Shown: positions 38,324-47,890, numbered from the stretch's first letter. The stretch: DNA of 64,000 nt from Halomonas aestuarii (GCF_001886615.1 NZ_CP018139.1:2480001-2544000); one strand, 5' to 3'. Notes: generated by a model not told the origin, from the sequence alone. Program-made: numbers and translations.

Positions 38324-39694
38324 ATGTCGGCAGCGAGGGAAGGGAGAAGGACGCATCCGTCTCGGTCGGACGCGCCAGGCCGTGGGCCGCGAGCGGTAGC
38401 GCTCTGCCTCGCCGTGCTCCTGGCCGGCCTGGGGCTGCCGGCCGCGGCCCAGGAGTCACCCCCGAGCGCCGAGGCGTCCGATCCCGTGGCGCTGGGCTGG
38501 ATGCAGGGCTTCCCGCCGCCGCCCGAGCGGATCATCGGCCAGCCCGACGCCGACTACTTCAGCTTTCCCAAGCTGCGCTGGACGGTGTGTCACTTCCGCG
38601 AGCTGCTGCCCACCCGGCGGGTCAGCCGCGGCCTCGGCGCGCCCCGCGCGCTCGCGGAGGCGCCCGACGCCGGCATCGATGCCGTCACCTTCACCCCCCT
38701 GGGCGGCGGCGCGCCGATGACCTGGGCGGCGTCGCTGGCCGCGAACTACACCGACGGCATCCTGGTCCTGCATCGCGGCCGAGTGGTCTACGAGCGCTAT
38801 GCCGGCTGCCTGGACGAGGCCGGCATGCACGGGGCCATGTCGGTCACCAAGTCGATCACCGGGCTGCTGGGCGAGATCCTGGTGGCCGAGGGGGCCCTGG
38901 ACGAGACGGCCCGGGTGGCGACGATCCTGCCCGAGCTCGCCGACAGCGCCTTCGGCAACGCCACCGTGCAGCAGGTCATGGAGATGACCACGGGGCTCGA
39001 CTTCAGCGAGGACTACGCCGACCCCGACGCCGAGATCTGGGCCTACAACGCCGCGGCGAGCCCCCTGCCCAAGCCGGAGGGTTACGAGGGGCCGCGCACC
39101 TACTACGAGTTCCTGGCCACCGTGGAGCCCGAGGGGATTCACGGCGAGGTCTTCGGCTATCGCACCGTCAACAGTGACGTCCTGGGCTGGCTCATCGCGC
39201 GCACCACCGGCCGGTCGGTGGCCGACCTGCTCTCGGAACGGCTCTGGCAACCCATGGGCGCCGAGCAGGACGCCTACTTCACGGTGGATTCCATCGGCAC
39301 GCCGTTCGCCGGCGGCGGCCTCAGTGCGGGCCTGCGCGACCTGGCACGGGTCGGCCAGCTGATGCTGGACGGGGGCGAGCTCGACGGCGAGCGGCTCTTC
39401 CCCGAGGCGGCCGTCGCGCGCATCCGCCAGGGAGGCGACCGCCAGGCCTTCGCCCGCGCGGGCTATTCGAACCTGCCGGGTGGCAGCTATCGCGGCATGT
39501 GGTGGGTGCTGCACAACGATCACGGCGCCTTCACCGCCCGGGGGGTGCACGGCCAGGCGCTCTACGTCGACCCGACCGCGCGGATGGTGATCGCCCGCTT
39601 CGCCTCCCACCCGGTGGCGGGCAACGCGGCCAATGACCCGACCTCGCTGCCCGCCTACCAGGCGCTGGCCGAGTACCTCATGCAACGCGAGTAG
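38324..39694 (+). CDS. Serine hydrolase of the beta-lactamase (S12) family
   Basis: 456-aa secreted protein with an N-terminal hydrophobic signal (A-L-C-L-A-V-L-L-A-G-L) cleaved near A-A-A-Q. The catalytic S-x-x-K is in M-S-V-T-K-S-I-T-G, and Y-x-N is in Y-R-T-V-N-S-D-V-L-G-W. The third motif is probably the H-G in R-G-V-H-G-Q. It belongs to class C beta-lactamase-like esterases and peptidases. Substrate unknown; length is usual. The N-terminal 20 residues before the signal may not be translated. Confidence 0.87.
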   Translation: MSAAREGRRTHPSRSDAPGRGPRAVALCLAVLLAGLGLPAAAQESPPSAEASDPVALGWMQGFPPPPERIIGQPDADYFSFPKLRWTVCHFRELLPTRRVSRGLGAPRALAEAPDAGIDAVTFTPLGGGAPMTWAASLAANYTDGILVLHRGRVVYERYAGCLDEAGMHGAMSVTKSITGLLGEILVAEGALDETARVATILPELADSAFGNATVQQVMEMTTGLDFSEDYADPDAEIWAYNAAASPLPKPEGYEGPRTYYEFLATVEPEGIHGEVFGYRTVNSDVLGWLIARTTGRSVADLLSERLWQPMGAEQDAYFTVDSIGTPFAGGGLSAGLRDLARVGQLMLDGGELDGERLFPEAAVARIRQGGDRQAFARAGYSNLPGGSYRGMWWVLHNDHGAFTARGVHGQALYVDPTARMVIARFASHPVAGNAANDPTSLPAYQALAEYLMQRE

Positions 39695-39719
39695 CGGGCG
39701 TGCGGCGAGCGGGGCGTCT

Positions 39720-40322
39720 TCACGGCTGGACCAGCACGGCGTCGAGGTGGACCGGCACCTCGTCACCGATCCGCTCGTAGCCGAGCAGCAGCATCACCGA
39801 GCGCACCGTCGGGTCGGCCATCAGCACCCGGCCATCCAGGGCCACGCGCTCGGCGTTGGTGACCCGCACCCGGTCGGACGCTTCCCGCGTGAAGCGCACC
39901 GCCAGCGGCTCGCGGTGCGTCTCACCGCTGGACCGCACCGAGAATTCCAGCGTCTCCACCAGCGACTCGCCCACCGCCAGCGCCTCGAGGCGCCGGGGCG
40001 GGAAGCGCGTGGTCACGGTGGCCATGGGCTGCTCGGTAAGGCCCGAGAGCCAGGGCGGCAGCGGCCCCAGGCGCTCGATCACGTCCGTCTGGTCCAGCCG
40101 CAGCGGCAGGCGCAGGGTGCCATCCGCCTCCACGGTGCCGGCGATTCGGCGCACCTCGTGCTGGCGGGGGATGGGCCCCTGCGGGCCGAGCTCCACCACG
40201 GTGGCGGACACCCGCGAGCGCGCGGGGTCCAGCTCCCAGGCGGCAGCCGCCGGCAGGGCCAGCAGCAGGGCGAACAGGGAAGTGCCGAGGGCAGTGGCGT
40301 GGGGCAAGAGGCGTAGTCGCAC
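39720..40322 (-). CDS. YceI-like periplasmic protein
   Basis: 200-aa protein. The GTG start at 40322 is preferred because GGAGA lies 8 bases upstream and the product then begins with a proper signal peptide (L-F-A-L-L-L-A-L-P-A-A-A-A). The mature part begins W-E-L-D-P-A-R-S-R-V, the opening of YceI lipocalin-like domains, which can bind isoprenoid lipids. The ATG at 40436 would bury the signal behind 38 residues. Convergent with the serine hydrolase. Confidence 0.75.
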   Translation of the reverse strand: MRLRLLPHATALGTSLFALLLALPAAAAWELDPARSRVSATVVELGPQGPIPRQHEVRRIAGTVEADGTLRLPLRLDQTDVIERLGPLPPWLSGLTEQPMATVTTRFPPRRLEALAVGESLVETLEFSVRSSGETHREPLAVRFTREASDRVRVTNAERVALDGRVLMADPTVRSVMLLLGYERIGDEVPVHLDAVLVQP

Positions 40323-40475
40323 CGGTCGATCTCCAGAAGGGCAGGGCCACCTCCAGACCGCGGCCGAGGGAGGAAGTGCCGTGGCGAGAGATTCGGCAAG
40401 GCGAGGGCGGCTGGCTATGGCCACCTTCATCGCCATTCGCTATCATACGGCGGCGCCACTCGGCGCTTCCGGAAA

Positions 40476-40552
<77 letters not shown>

Positions 40553-40564
40553 AGTATCAATATC

Positions 40565-41611
40565 TTACCTTGCCTTTCCGCCTTCCTCGCCCGGTTCTTG
40601 GGGCGATATGTCCACATTGTGTCCATCCGGTGCTTTCGGCCCGAACTTGACCGCTTCGAATAGGTGGTCGGGGGACAGGTGTGCATATCTCATGGTCATC
40701 TGGATCGACTGGTGGCCCAGGATCTTCTGGAGCGTGAGCAGGTTCCCGCCGTTCATGACGAAGTGGCTGGCGAAGGTATGCCGGAGGACGTGGGTGCGTT
40801 GCCCTTTGGGGAGCTGGACGTCGCTGCGCTGTAGCGCCCTGGTGAAGGCCAGGTAACTGTCACGAGGGAAGAGGCGACCAATCGAGGGCCCATGCTGGCG
40901 GAGTTGCCGGTAGAGATCCTGGTCGATGGGTACCGTCCTGGTCCTGCCGTTCTTGGTGTTCACAAAGGTGATGCGTCTTTCCCTGACATATTCGGATCTC
41001 AGGTGCTGGGCTTCGCTCCAGCGGGCGCCGGTCATGAGGCAGATGGAGGCGATCAGGTGGACGTCCTGGTTGCGGGCGTTGCGCAGCTCCTGGAAGAGGG
41101 CGTCTATCTGCTCCTGGTTGAGGTAGGAGGGCTCACGCTCCGGAAGCCGTAGTGACTTCAGCTTGGCGAAGGGGTTGCCGTGGGACCATTCGTCCATACG
41201 GATGGCGAAGTTGAAGACGGCGCGGAGGTAGCTGATGTCATGGTTGACGGTATTGGGTGACAAGCCCTGGGCGAGTCGCTGTTGCCGGAAGCGTGCGGCA
41301 TCGCTGGGGGTGATGGTGATGGCCTGGGGGTTGCCCATGAGGTCGACGAGCTGGCGGAGCTTGGCGAAGCGCCAACGGTTATCACTGAGCGTCGCGCCGT
41401 GCATGTCGTACCAGTATTGGGCGAGATCCCAGAGGCGGCGCTTGTCGCGCTTGGGGGGCAGGTAGTCCTGTCCCGCTGCTGCCTTGGCGCGGGTGACGGC
41501 TTCGAAGCGTTTGGCTTCGACCTGGGTAGGAAATGTCTTACGTATGCGTCGGCCAAACGCTCCCTCGGGTCGGATATCGACCTGCCAGCCGGTCTTCACC
41601 TTCCTGATCAT
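40565..41611 (-). CDS. int: Phage tyrosine recombinase / integrase
   Basis: 348-aa site-specific recombinase. Catalytic residues: R197 (G-A-R-W-S-E), K220 (N-T-K-N-G-R-T-R), H274 and R277 (H-V-L-R-H), H300 (L-G-H), Y309 (M-R-Y-A-H). The N-terminal arm-binding and core-binding regions span about 1-160. Its ATG overlaps the stop of the replication-initiator gene (ATGA), so integration and replication proteins are co-translated. The stop lies 12 bases from the tRNA. Confidence 0.95.
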   Translation of the reverse strand: MIRKVKTGWQVDIRPEGAFGRRIRKTFPTQVEAKRFEAVTRAKAAAGQDYLPPKRDKRRLWDLAQYWYDMHGATLSDNRWRFAKLRQLVDLMGNPQAITITPSDAARFRQQRLAQGLSPNTVNHDISYLRAVFNFAIRMDEWSHGNPFAKLKSLRLPEREPSYLNQEQIDALFQELRNARNQDVHLIASICLMTGARWSEAQHLRSEYVRERRITFVNTKNGRTRTVPIDQDLYRQLRQHGPSIGRLFPRDSYLAFTRALQRSDVQLPKGQRTHVLRHTFASHFVMNGGNLLTLQKILGHQSIQMTMRYAHLSPDHLFEAVKFGPKAPDGHNVDISPQEPGEEGGKAR

Positions 41612-42900
41612 GCGGCCTTCCCCAGCAATCGTCGCTCTATCAATTTCTGCTCGACCAGGAGCCGGAAGGCGCCCGAGTCAATGCCGCGGCGTCGATAGTA
41701 TTCGGCGAGGTCGTCCCACATGCCGGAGCGCTGCAGAAACTGGATGGCCCGGTGAGTGCGGAAGCCCTGCCGGGCATAGATCGAGATGAGGTTGCCGAAG
41801 GCCAGGCAGACGTTCTTCTCGTTGCCCAGACCAGGGGCCTTGCGGGCGCGCTTGTAGAGGAAGTGCGGTTCGTGGGCGTAGAAGCGCGGGTCGTCCTGGA
41901 GCAGTTGCCAGGTGGGGTCGATGAGGTTGCGGCAGGTGTCGAGCCGGTAGGACTGCATGGCGGTGCGCCAGAGGCCTGTGAGGTGGGGCACCACATCGGC
42001 GAAGCGGTGGAAGCCGTGGGCGCTGTCGAGGACTTCGCCGGTGTCGACGTTGCACGGGATCCCGAGGGCGAACTCGCGGAGCACGGACTGGTGAAAGCGC
42101 ATCTCGATCCGCCAGACGTCCTGCTCGGGGTCGTAGGCGGGTGACAGGTCATCGCGGGTAGCGTCCTTCCAGAGCCCTTCCCAGAAGTGGAGCTTGTCGC
42201 GGTGGTGGGCTTCGCGGGTCTTGTTGTAGATGGCGCACTGCAGGGCACCGGCGGTACCGAACAGGAAGCTCTGCCCATAGCCGTATTGGGCGGCGACCTC
42301 CCCGGAGGTGATCTCCAGGTTATCGATGGCGTTGAGGCGGGTGATGCGCTTGGAGCGCGTGACGAAGCGGTCCATGAGGTTAGTGGGCGGTTGCCAACCC
42401 TGGACGTCCAGGGCGAGGTGGACGGCGCAGCCAGCGTGCTCGAGCTGGGCCAGCAGGTGCGAGGCGATGTGATCCATGAAGGCCTGGCAGTCGGCCGGGG
42501 TGCGCTCCTGGATGAAGTGTGGGGATAGCTCGATCTTCACGTGCGTACCGACCTGGTCGACCTTGGTGTGTCGGGCCTGGAGGAAGACGATCACGCCGAG
42601 GTCGTTGTTCTGGAGCCGGTAGCGGAAGCCTGAGCCGGCAGAGCCGGCCCCGATGCCCCACAGGGTGCCGAAAAGCTCAATGGTGGTGCCACGTCCCTCC
42701 TGGTAGGCCCGGATGATCTCATCGAACTGGGACAGGCAAGGCTGGCCCCGGTACAGCTGCCGCACGGTGTCGACCCCGGCGTTGAGGATTCGCAGGCCGT
42801 CGAGCTCCTGTTGTCCCCTGGAGCTGAGGAAGAGCCGACCACCGGGGTCCTGCTCTCCGCGTGCCAGCGATTCGAGTGAATAGCGTTCCCATCGCTTCAT
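41608..42900 (-). CDS. Filamentous-phage replication initiator (pII functional analogue, Pf-like)
   Basis: 430-aa protein of the phage/plasmid replication type found in Pf-like inoviruses. A central A-I-Y-N-K-T-R-E-A-H-H motif and an R-I-E-M-R-F-H-Q motif resemble the catalytic region of Rep_trans-like nickases; the tyrosine in I-Y-N-K is the candidate nucleophile. It would nick the replicative form for rolling-circle replication. It is preceded by a 179-bp gap that could hold the origin. Confidence 0.82.
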   Translation of the reverse strand: MKRWERYSLESLARGEQDPGGRLFLSSRGQQELDGLRILNAGVDTVRQLYRGQPCLSQFDEIIRAYQEGRGTTIELFGTLWGIGAGSAGSGFRYRLQNNDLGVIVFLQARHTKVDQVGTHVKIELSPHFIQERTPADCQAFMDHIASHLLAQLEHAGCAVHLALDVQGWQPPTNLMDRFVTRSKRITRLNAIDNLEITSGEVAAQYGYGQSFLFGTAGALQCAIYNKTREAHHRDKLHFWEGLWKDATRDDLSPAYDPEQDVWRIEMRFHQSVLREFALGIPCNVDTGEVLDSAHGFHRFADVVPHLTGLWRTAMQSYRLDTCRNLIDPTWQLLQDDPRFYAHEPHFLYKRARKAPGLGNEKNVCLAFGNLISIYARQGFRTHRAIQFLQRSGMWDDLAEYYRRRGIDSGAFRLLVEQKLIERRLLGKAA

Positions 42901-43079
42901 TTCTTGATACCCCGTAAAGACAGTTATTGGCGTGTTATCGCGGTTTTCGTTGTCACTCTGCGAGACGTGCTACAGGGAGGGTCTCGTCCGTCTGCCAACG
43001 TGCCGCCATGACGCCGGATCCCTGGTCGATGGATTCGGGTGTGGAGTGGCGCCATGTCGTCCCGTCGGCTGTGCATCGG
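42901..43079. other. Intergenic region between initiator and TraX-like genes (possible phage origin)
   Basis: The only sizeable non-coding gap within the late half of the phage genome (179 bp), just upstream of the initiator gene. It begins with TTTCTTGATACCCCGTAAAG. No unambiguous hairpin was identified by eye; position is the only argument for an origin or packaging signal. Confidence 0.3.
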
Positions 43080-43790
43080 TCATCCCAGGGCGGCGGTGAG
43101 TGGCTGGACGGCGGCGATGACCAGGAAGTGAACCGGGTACCAGGAGAGCCAGAGCGAGCGAGGCATGGCCGTGAGCCGGGCGCTGACATGGCCGGCACCA
43201 CGCATCAAGAGCAGCAGCAGGCCGAGCGCGGTGGACAGGCTGACCAGGTTAAAGACCAGGCTGGGGTTGAGCTGAAAGGCGACCAGGGCGGCCGGGATGG
43301 AGAGGATCGGGCGCCAGTGGTCGGGGACGGGCTGGAAGGCCAGGGCGAATGCGGGGACCAGGAGCAGACCCGGGACACCGTATTCCAGGGCAGGGGCGAT
43401 GACGGTGGCGGCGATGGCGAAGCCGAGGGCGAGGGCGAAGGTGAGACGATCCGAGCGAACCAGGGGAACGGTGAGCAGAAGCCCCAGGGCCAGGGTGAAG
43501 ATGACGTTGAGCTTGTCGCTGCCGGTGACCAGGGCGAAGGGCAGCTGGGCGATGAGGGCGATGGCCAGCATCCGCAGGGCGTAGCCAAGCGGGTCGCGGG
43601 TGTTGTGCACGGCGTGCCAGGCGACCATGGCGGCGAACAGCGGCAGGGCGATGCGCCCGAGGAGGATGGCCCAGGGCGTGAGGGGGCTGGCCTCGGGCAG
43701 CAGGAAGCGGACCAGGTGCTCGAGGGTCATGGCGCCGACGGCGAGCCATTGGCCCCAGGGGATCCAGGTGTTGCGGGTATCAGACGTCAT
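43080..43790 (-). CDS. TraX-family membrane acetyltransferase-like protein
   Basis: 236-aa polytopic membrane protein with about eight hydrophobic segments. I-L-L-G-R-I-A-L-P-L-F-A, Y-A-L-R-M-L-A-I-A-L-I-A-Q-L-P-F and a C-terminal P-V-H segment are typical of TraX, which N-acetylates F-pilin. It starts 11 bases inside the secretin gene and is co-directional, so it is part of the phage late operon. In a phage it may modify host pili or the coat protein; that is a guess. Confidence 0.78.
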   Translation of the reverse strand: MTSDTRNTWIPWGQWLAVGAMTLEHLVRFLLPEASPLTPWAILLGRIALPLFAAMVAWHAVHNTRDPLGYALRMLAIALIAQLPFALVTGSDKLNVIFTLALGLLLTVPLVRSDRLTFALALGFAIAATVIAPALEYGVPGLLLVPAFALAFQPVPDHWRPILSIPAALVAFQLNPSLVFNLVSLSTALGLLLLLMRGAGHVSARLTAMPRSLWLSWYPVHFLVIAAVQPLTAALG

Positions 43791-45033
43791 GGCGGGTGAT
43801 CTCCGTGGCTTGGAGGAGGACGTAGAGCTTGCGGTGCTCGGTGCTGGTCGAGGTGGAGCGGAACAGGGCCCCGAGGCCGGGGATCTTGCTGAGGACCGGG
43901 ACGCCGCTCACGGATTCGGTGGTGTTCTCGCTGACCAGCCCGCCCAGGAGCACCGTCTGGCCGGACTGGATCTGGACGGTGGTGTTGATGCTGCGCTGGT
44001 TGGTGACGATGTCGGCGGCCGCCAGGGAGTCGGTAAGGCTGTCGGCGGTGGTGCTGACATCCATGACGATCAGGCCGGATGCAGTGACGACCGGGGTGAC
44101 GTTGAGGGTCACGCCGATGTCCTTGCGCTCAATGGTCTGAAAGGGGTTCTCGATGTCGGCGGCCTCCCCGGTGATGCGGCCGGTGATGATGGGGACGTTC
44201 TGGCCGACGGAGATCCGCCCGGTGAGCCCGGACAGCGACAGCACCTGGGGCGTGGAGAGCACACGGGCATTGCTGTTGCGCTGGAGGGCGTTGATGGCGA
44301 GGGCCAGCATGTTGCGGTCGAAGATCCCGAAGGAGGCGCCGGGCAGCGACAGGCCGTTGTCGAGGTTGCGGGTGTTGAAGCCACCGGCTACTGGCGTGCT
44401 CGAGGCGTTCCCGAAGGCGACGCCGAGGTCGAAGGTATCGCCTTCCACCATTTCGAAGATCACGGCTTGAATCAGCACCTGGGGGTGCGGGACGTCGAGT
44501 TGCGGGAGTAGCTGCTCGAGGTCGTCCAGGCGGTCCTGGGGACCACTGACGAGCAGGGCGTTGGAGGCGTGGATGACCTGGGCGCGGGCGGCGGTGGTCG
44601 CGGGGCCCTGAGTGGCATTCAGATAGGCGGCGACCAGCGGGGCCAGATCATCGGCGCGGACGTTGTTCAGGGCCATGACGCGGGACGCCTGGGGCGGCTG
44701 GGGCACGTCCAGGTGCTGGGTGAAGTCCTGGGGCGGCTCCTCGAGGGGGAGCAGCAGAGGCGGGTTGCCGTGCAGGATCTCGTAGCCGTTGGCGCGCAGC
44801 ACCCCTGCTACGAAGTCATCGAGCTGGGATTCGGGGACGTCGTCGGCGTAGACGGTCAACGAGCCCTGTACCGTAGGGTCGATGACCAAGGGCATGTCCG
44901 CCTTGTCCGCATACCAGCGTGCGAAATCTCGCACATCGGTGTCCGCCATCTCGATCGGGATGGCGTAAGCGATCGACGACAGCGAGGCGAAGAGAAAGGC
45001 GATCAGGGTGTGGTTAACAGTGGATCTCGACAT
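43780..45033 (-). CDS. Phage secretin (pIV-like outer-membrane channel)
   Basis: 417-aa secretin with a signal peptide (L-I-A-F-L-F-A-S-L-S-S-I-A-Y-A). N-domains include D-V-R-D-F-A-R-W-Y-A and the C-terminal secretin domain has V-L-S-T-P-Q-V-L, G-Q-N-V-P-I-I-T-G and G-Q-T-V-L-L-G-G-L-V. It forms the outer-membrane exit pore for virions. It starts 20 bases inside the Zot gene. Also similar to PilQ/GspD by fold, but length and context indicate pIV. Confidence 0.93.
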   Translation of the reverse strand: MSRSTVNHTLIAFLFASLSSIAYAIPIEMADTDVRDFARWYADKADMPLVIDPTVQGSLTVYADDVPESQLDDFVAGVLRANGYEILHGNPPLLLPLEEPPQDFTQHLDVPQPPQASRVMALNNVRADDLAPLVAAYLNATQGPATTAARAQVIHASNALLVSGPQDRLDDLEQLLPQLDVPHPQVLIQAVIFEMVEGDTFDLGVAFGNASSTPVAGGFNTRNLDNGLSLPGASFGIFDRNMLALAINALQRNSNARVLSTPQVLSLSGLTGRISVGQNVPIITGRITGEAADIENPFQTIERKDIGVTLNVTPVVTASGLIVMDVSTTADSLTDSLAAADIVTNQRSINTTVQIQSGQTVLLGGLVSENTTESVSGVPVLSKIPGLGALFRSTSTSTEHRKLYVLLQATEITRHDV

Positions 45034-46078
45034 GGTCTTGTCCTCGGTGCAGACGGAGGCGGCAGGCATCGAGCGGGACGACGTGAAGCCCTTGGCGGTT
45101 GAGGTCGTCACTGGTCAGGGTGCGCTGGTCGCCATCGGTCAGGCGGTAGACGGTGGAGTCGCCCAGGCGGGCGTAGCTGGTGATGCGCAACCCCTCGAAC
45201 TGGCTGAGTTCGGGGGCTGAGAGGGTTTCCGTTGTCTCTGGGGCGCGGGCGTTGACCTGGTCGACCACCAGGACGGAAACCGTGAGGAAGACGCCGAGGC
45301 CGAAGCTGGCCAGGGTGAGGAAGGGCCGGTTGAAGCGCTTCCAGTAGATCCGGGTCATTCGCATGTAGAACCTCGCATTCCGAGGCACCCGAAGACGGCC
45401 ATGGGTGTACCAGGGCGGCAGAAAGGAATAGGTGCCGTGGGGGTAGCTGTCGGAGAAGGCTTGCTTGGTGTCGTAGGCGGGATAGAGGTGCCGGCCGGTG
45501 TAGGTCCAGCGCTCGACCACCATGCTCTGCGGGCTGTCGCCGTACTTGACGATGCCGAGGTGGAGCTTGGGCATGGGCAGCTTGCCCCCGGCGAACAGCG
45601 ACCAGAGGGCGCCGACCAGGGGGATGGAGACGCGATCCAGGCGCCGGCAGTAGACGACATGCTCGGCCAGGGCCACGCGGGCCTGCTTGTCCATGATCGA
45701 GAGATCCTGGATCAGGAAGATGATGTCCCAGCCGAGCTTTCGGGCGTGCAGGAACCAGTTGATGACCGCCTGGCGGGACTTGTCGGCCCAGGAGCGCGAG
45801 TTGAACCAGGTGCCGCACTCGTCGAGCACCAGCAGACCGTTCTGCGACTCGTCGTAGGCGTCGGTACCGGTGCCGATGGCTTCCAGGTCCTCGAGGGTGG
45901 GCTTGTCAGGGATCCGGTAGCAGCGGGTTTGCCGCGCCTTCTCCCCGATCAGCTTGTCGAGGTTCAGGTCGAGGTTGGTGGCGACCTTGCAGCCGCGCTG
46001 GAGCTTGTCCTTGATCTTGCCGACCGCGACCAGGGTTTTCCCCGCGCCGAGTTTGCCGGTGACGACGTAAACGGCCAT
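45014..46078 (-). CDS. Zot-like morphogenesis ATPase (pI)
   Basis: 354-aa inner-membrane assembly ATPase. Walker A G-K-L-G-A-G-K-T at residues 8-15, Walker B G-L-L-V-L-D-E-C-G, one membrane span at about 252-272 (L-A-S-F-G-L-G-V-F-L-T-V-S-V-L-V), and a periplasmic C-terminus that would contact the secretin. Starts one base after the pVI stop. The ATG at 46078 fits the conserved N-terminus; a longer frame from 46207 overlaps pVI and is rejected. Confidence 0.95.
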   Translation of the reverse strand: MAVYVVTGKLGAGKTLVAVGKIKDKLQRGCKVATNLDLNLDKLIGEKARQTRCYRIPDKPTLEDLEAIGTGTDAYDESQNGLLVLDECGTWFNSRSWADKSRQAVINWFLHARKLGWDIIFLIQDLSIMDKQARVALAEHVVYCRRLDRVSIPLVGALWSLFAGGKLPMPKLHLGIVKYGDSPQSMVVERWTYTGRHLYPAYDTKQAFSDSYPHGTYSFLPPWYTHGRLRVPRNARFYMRMTRIYWKRFNRPFLTLASFGLGVFLTVSVLVVDQVNARAPETTETLSAPELSQFEGLRITSYARLGDSTVYRLTDGDQRTLTSDDLNRQGLHVVPLDACRLRLHRGQDHVEIHC

Positions 46079-46079
46079 G

Positions 46080-46436
46080 TCAGAAGTCCGCCAGGAACAT
46101 GGAAATGAGCTTGCTGGAAATGCCGAAGATGAAGACCAGGGCCTTGGTGGCGATGATGGCCGATAGGCAGGTGACGAAGTTGCCGGGCAGGATCCGCTCG
46201 ATGCCATCGCCCAGCATGGGCGGCAAGACGACGGTGAAGGTGTCGAACAGATCCATCACGCCGTTGGCCAGCAACGAGATGATGGCGAGCAGGGCGGCGA
46301 CCTTGATGGTGAACAGGACGACTCGAACGCCGAGCTTCCAATAGAAGATGGTGAAGTGCGCGGCAACATTGCCCTTGGCAATGGCGGCCACCAGGGCGGC
46401 CCAGATACCCGCAATCGCAGCGACAGGTGCGGCCAT
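46080..46436 (-). CDS. Minor coat protein pVI (DUF2523-like)
   Basis: 118-aa hydrophobic protein with three membrane segments (about 3-25, 40-58, 85-110), the organisation of inovirus pVI, which caps one virion end with pIII. An AGGAGGA Shine-Dalgarno lies before the ATG. Located between pIII and Zot as in M13. Confidence 0.85.
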   Translation of the reverse strand: MAAPVAAIAGIWAALVAAIAKGNVAAHFTIFYWKLGVRVVLFTIKVAALLAIISLLANGVMDLFDTFTVVLPPMLGDGIERILPGNFVTCLSAIIATKALVFIFGISSKLISMFLADF

Positions 46437-46452
46437 GGAGAATCCTCCTAGA

Positions 46453-47865
46453 TCAACTCGGCCGCGCCGAGAACATGGTGGCGATAATCACGTAGAGCGT
46501 GAGGGCGTAGAGGATCCAGGCGAGGGCTTCGCGGATCATGTCGAACACGTCGCACTGGATGGTGAAGCTGTAGGGCGTGCCCTGGGCAAAGACCAGGGGA
46601 GAACATGCCGGCTCGGGGATAGAGGGAAAGAAGCTGCTCCAATAGCCCTGCATGGTGGCGTAGAGGCTGCCGAACTCTGAATCGGTGCCATCGATACGCG
46701 ACATGAGGTTGTCCTTGGCCCCTTCGAGGGCGCCGGTGGCTTTGGACAGGTTCTCTTCCGGGGTGCCGACGTCCTCGATGTTGTCACCGGTCGGGCCCTG
46801 GTCGGCGATGGACTTAACGGTGTCGTCCACATAATCACTGAACTTGTCGACGATGCCGTCGAAGCCGTCGTTGACGGCGTTCTTGAGGCTGGAGATCGCC
46901 TTGATAATGCCGTCGGCATCGTCGCCGTATTCCTGGCCGTCGGCGGTAGTTGGAGCAGAGGTGGGAGATTTCAGGCCGCCATCGGCGTTGTATTCGGTGG
47001 TAGTGCCGTCAGGCTCGGTAATCGTATAAGACCCATCATAATGATCAACACGTGTAGAAGTGTCGGGGTATTCAGCTCCCCCCGTGTTGGCATCCTCACC
47101 GGTATAACAAAAAGAGTCGCCGTTGTTGTCGGTGACATAGGACCAGGGGCAGTCGAGAGAGGTATCAGTCGTCGGCTCGATTTCTGAATAATGCGGATCA
47201 TACAAATTGGATTGCATGTAATCAGCTTCGGGGTCGAGATCGGTGGAAGAATCAGGGGCTTCCGGGACTTTGCCGATGGGCTCATACCAAGCGGAAAACT
47301 GTCCATTGGGATAGGTAATCGTCTCACCTGATGTGCCGGACTGATACTGCCACTCACACCCCTGATAAGACACGATGTCACCGATACTGGCGCCTTCAGG
47401 AGCTTTAAGGTATTCAGGGTCGAGGGAAAGGCAGTATTCGTCGGTCGTGGGAGGTCCACCACATCCATTGCCGGAACCATCTTCGACTTGTCCGGTGGAT
47501 GTGGATGACTCGCCATAGCGGGCAATACATTGCTCGTCGGTATATACCAGTCCAGCAGGCTCAATAAATGATGTTTGAGGATATGAAAAGATATCGCCAC
47601 TTCCGCTATAACGGTAAACATAATACGAGGCGAAGTATTGACCCGCATACGGTTTGCATTCTTGCTGAGTAATAATATAAGGCAGGGAATAAGACGTTGA
47701 GTTGGCGCCTTTGTCATGAGCTTTCGACATGGCATCGGCATACATGCCAGATGTACAACCGCCGTAAGCGTAATAGGACTTCGCATAACCAATGCCGACA
47801 TATCCGGCGAAGGCATCCAGGGGAATCATGAGAAGAAAGCCGACCAGGAGCAGAGAACGAAACAT
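46453..47865 (-). CDS. Adsorption/minor coat protein pIII
   Basis: 470-aa protein with signal peptide M-F-R-S-L-L-L-V-G-F-L-L, a cysteine- and tyrosine-rich N-terminal domain, an acidic Ser/Thr/Gly-rich linker (about 150-310), a helical domain, and a C-terminal membrane anchor (A-W-I-L-Y-A-L-T-L-Y-V-I-I). This is the layout of filamentous-phage adsorption proteins. The N-domain determines host receptor and resembles nothing I recognise. The 5' half is less GC-rich than neighbours, consistent with rapid exchange of host-range domains. Confidence 0.87.
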   Translation of the reverse strand: MFRSLLLVGFLLMIPLDAFAGYVGIGYAKSYYAYGGCTSGMYADAMSKAHDKGANSTSYSLPYIITQQECKPYAGQYFASYYVYRYSGSGDIFSYPQTSFIEPAGLVYTDEQCIARYGESSTSTGQVEDGSGNGCGGPPTTDEYCLSLDPEYLKAPEGASIGDIVSYQGCEWQYQSGTSGETITYPNGQFSAWYEPIGKVPEAPDSSTDLDPEADYMQSNLYDPHYSEIEPTTDTSLDCPWSYVTDNNGDSFCYTGEDANTGGAEYPDTSTRVDHYDGSYTITEPDGTTTEYNADGGLKSPTSAPTTADGQEYGDDADGIIKAISSLKNAVNDGFDGIVDKFSDYVDDTVKSIADQGPTGDNIEDVGTPEENLSKATGALEGAKDNLMSRIDGTDSEFGSLYATMQGYWSSFFPSIPEPACSPLVFAQGTPYSFTIQCDVFDMIREALAWILYALTLYVIIATMFSARPS

Positions 47866-47890
47866 GACATGAATTCCCAGGGTGCTGACC

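Noticed and set aside
43780..45033. Type IV pilus secretin PilQ or type II GspD
   Set aside because: Too short and embedded in the phage operon between Zot and TraX-like genes; phage pIV fits better.
45014..46078. Toxin call for the Zot protein
   Set aside because: Zot homologues in inoviruses are pI assembly ATPases; no evidence for a secreted toxin fragment.
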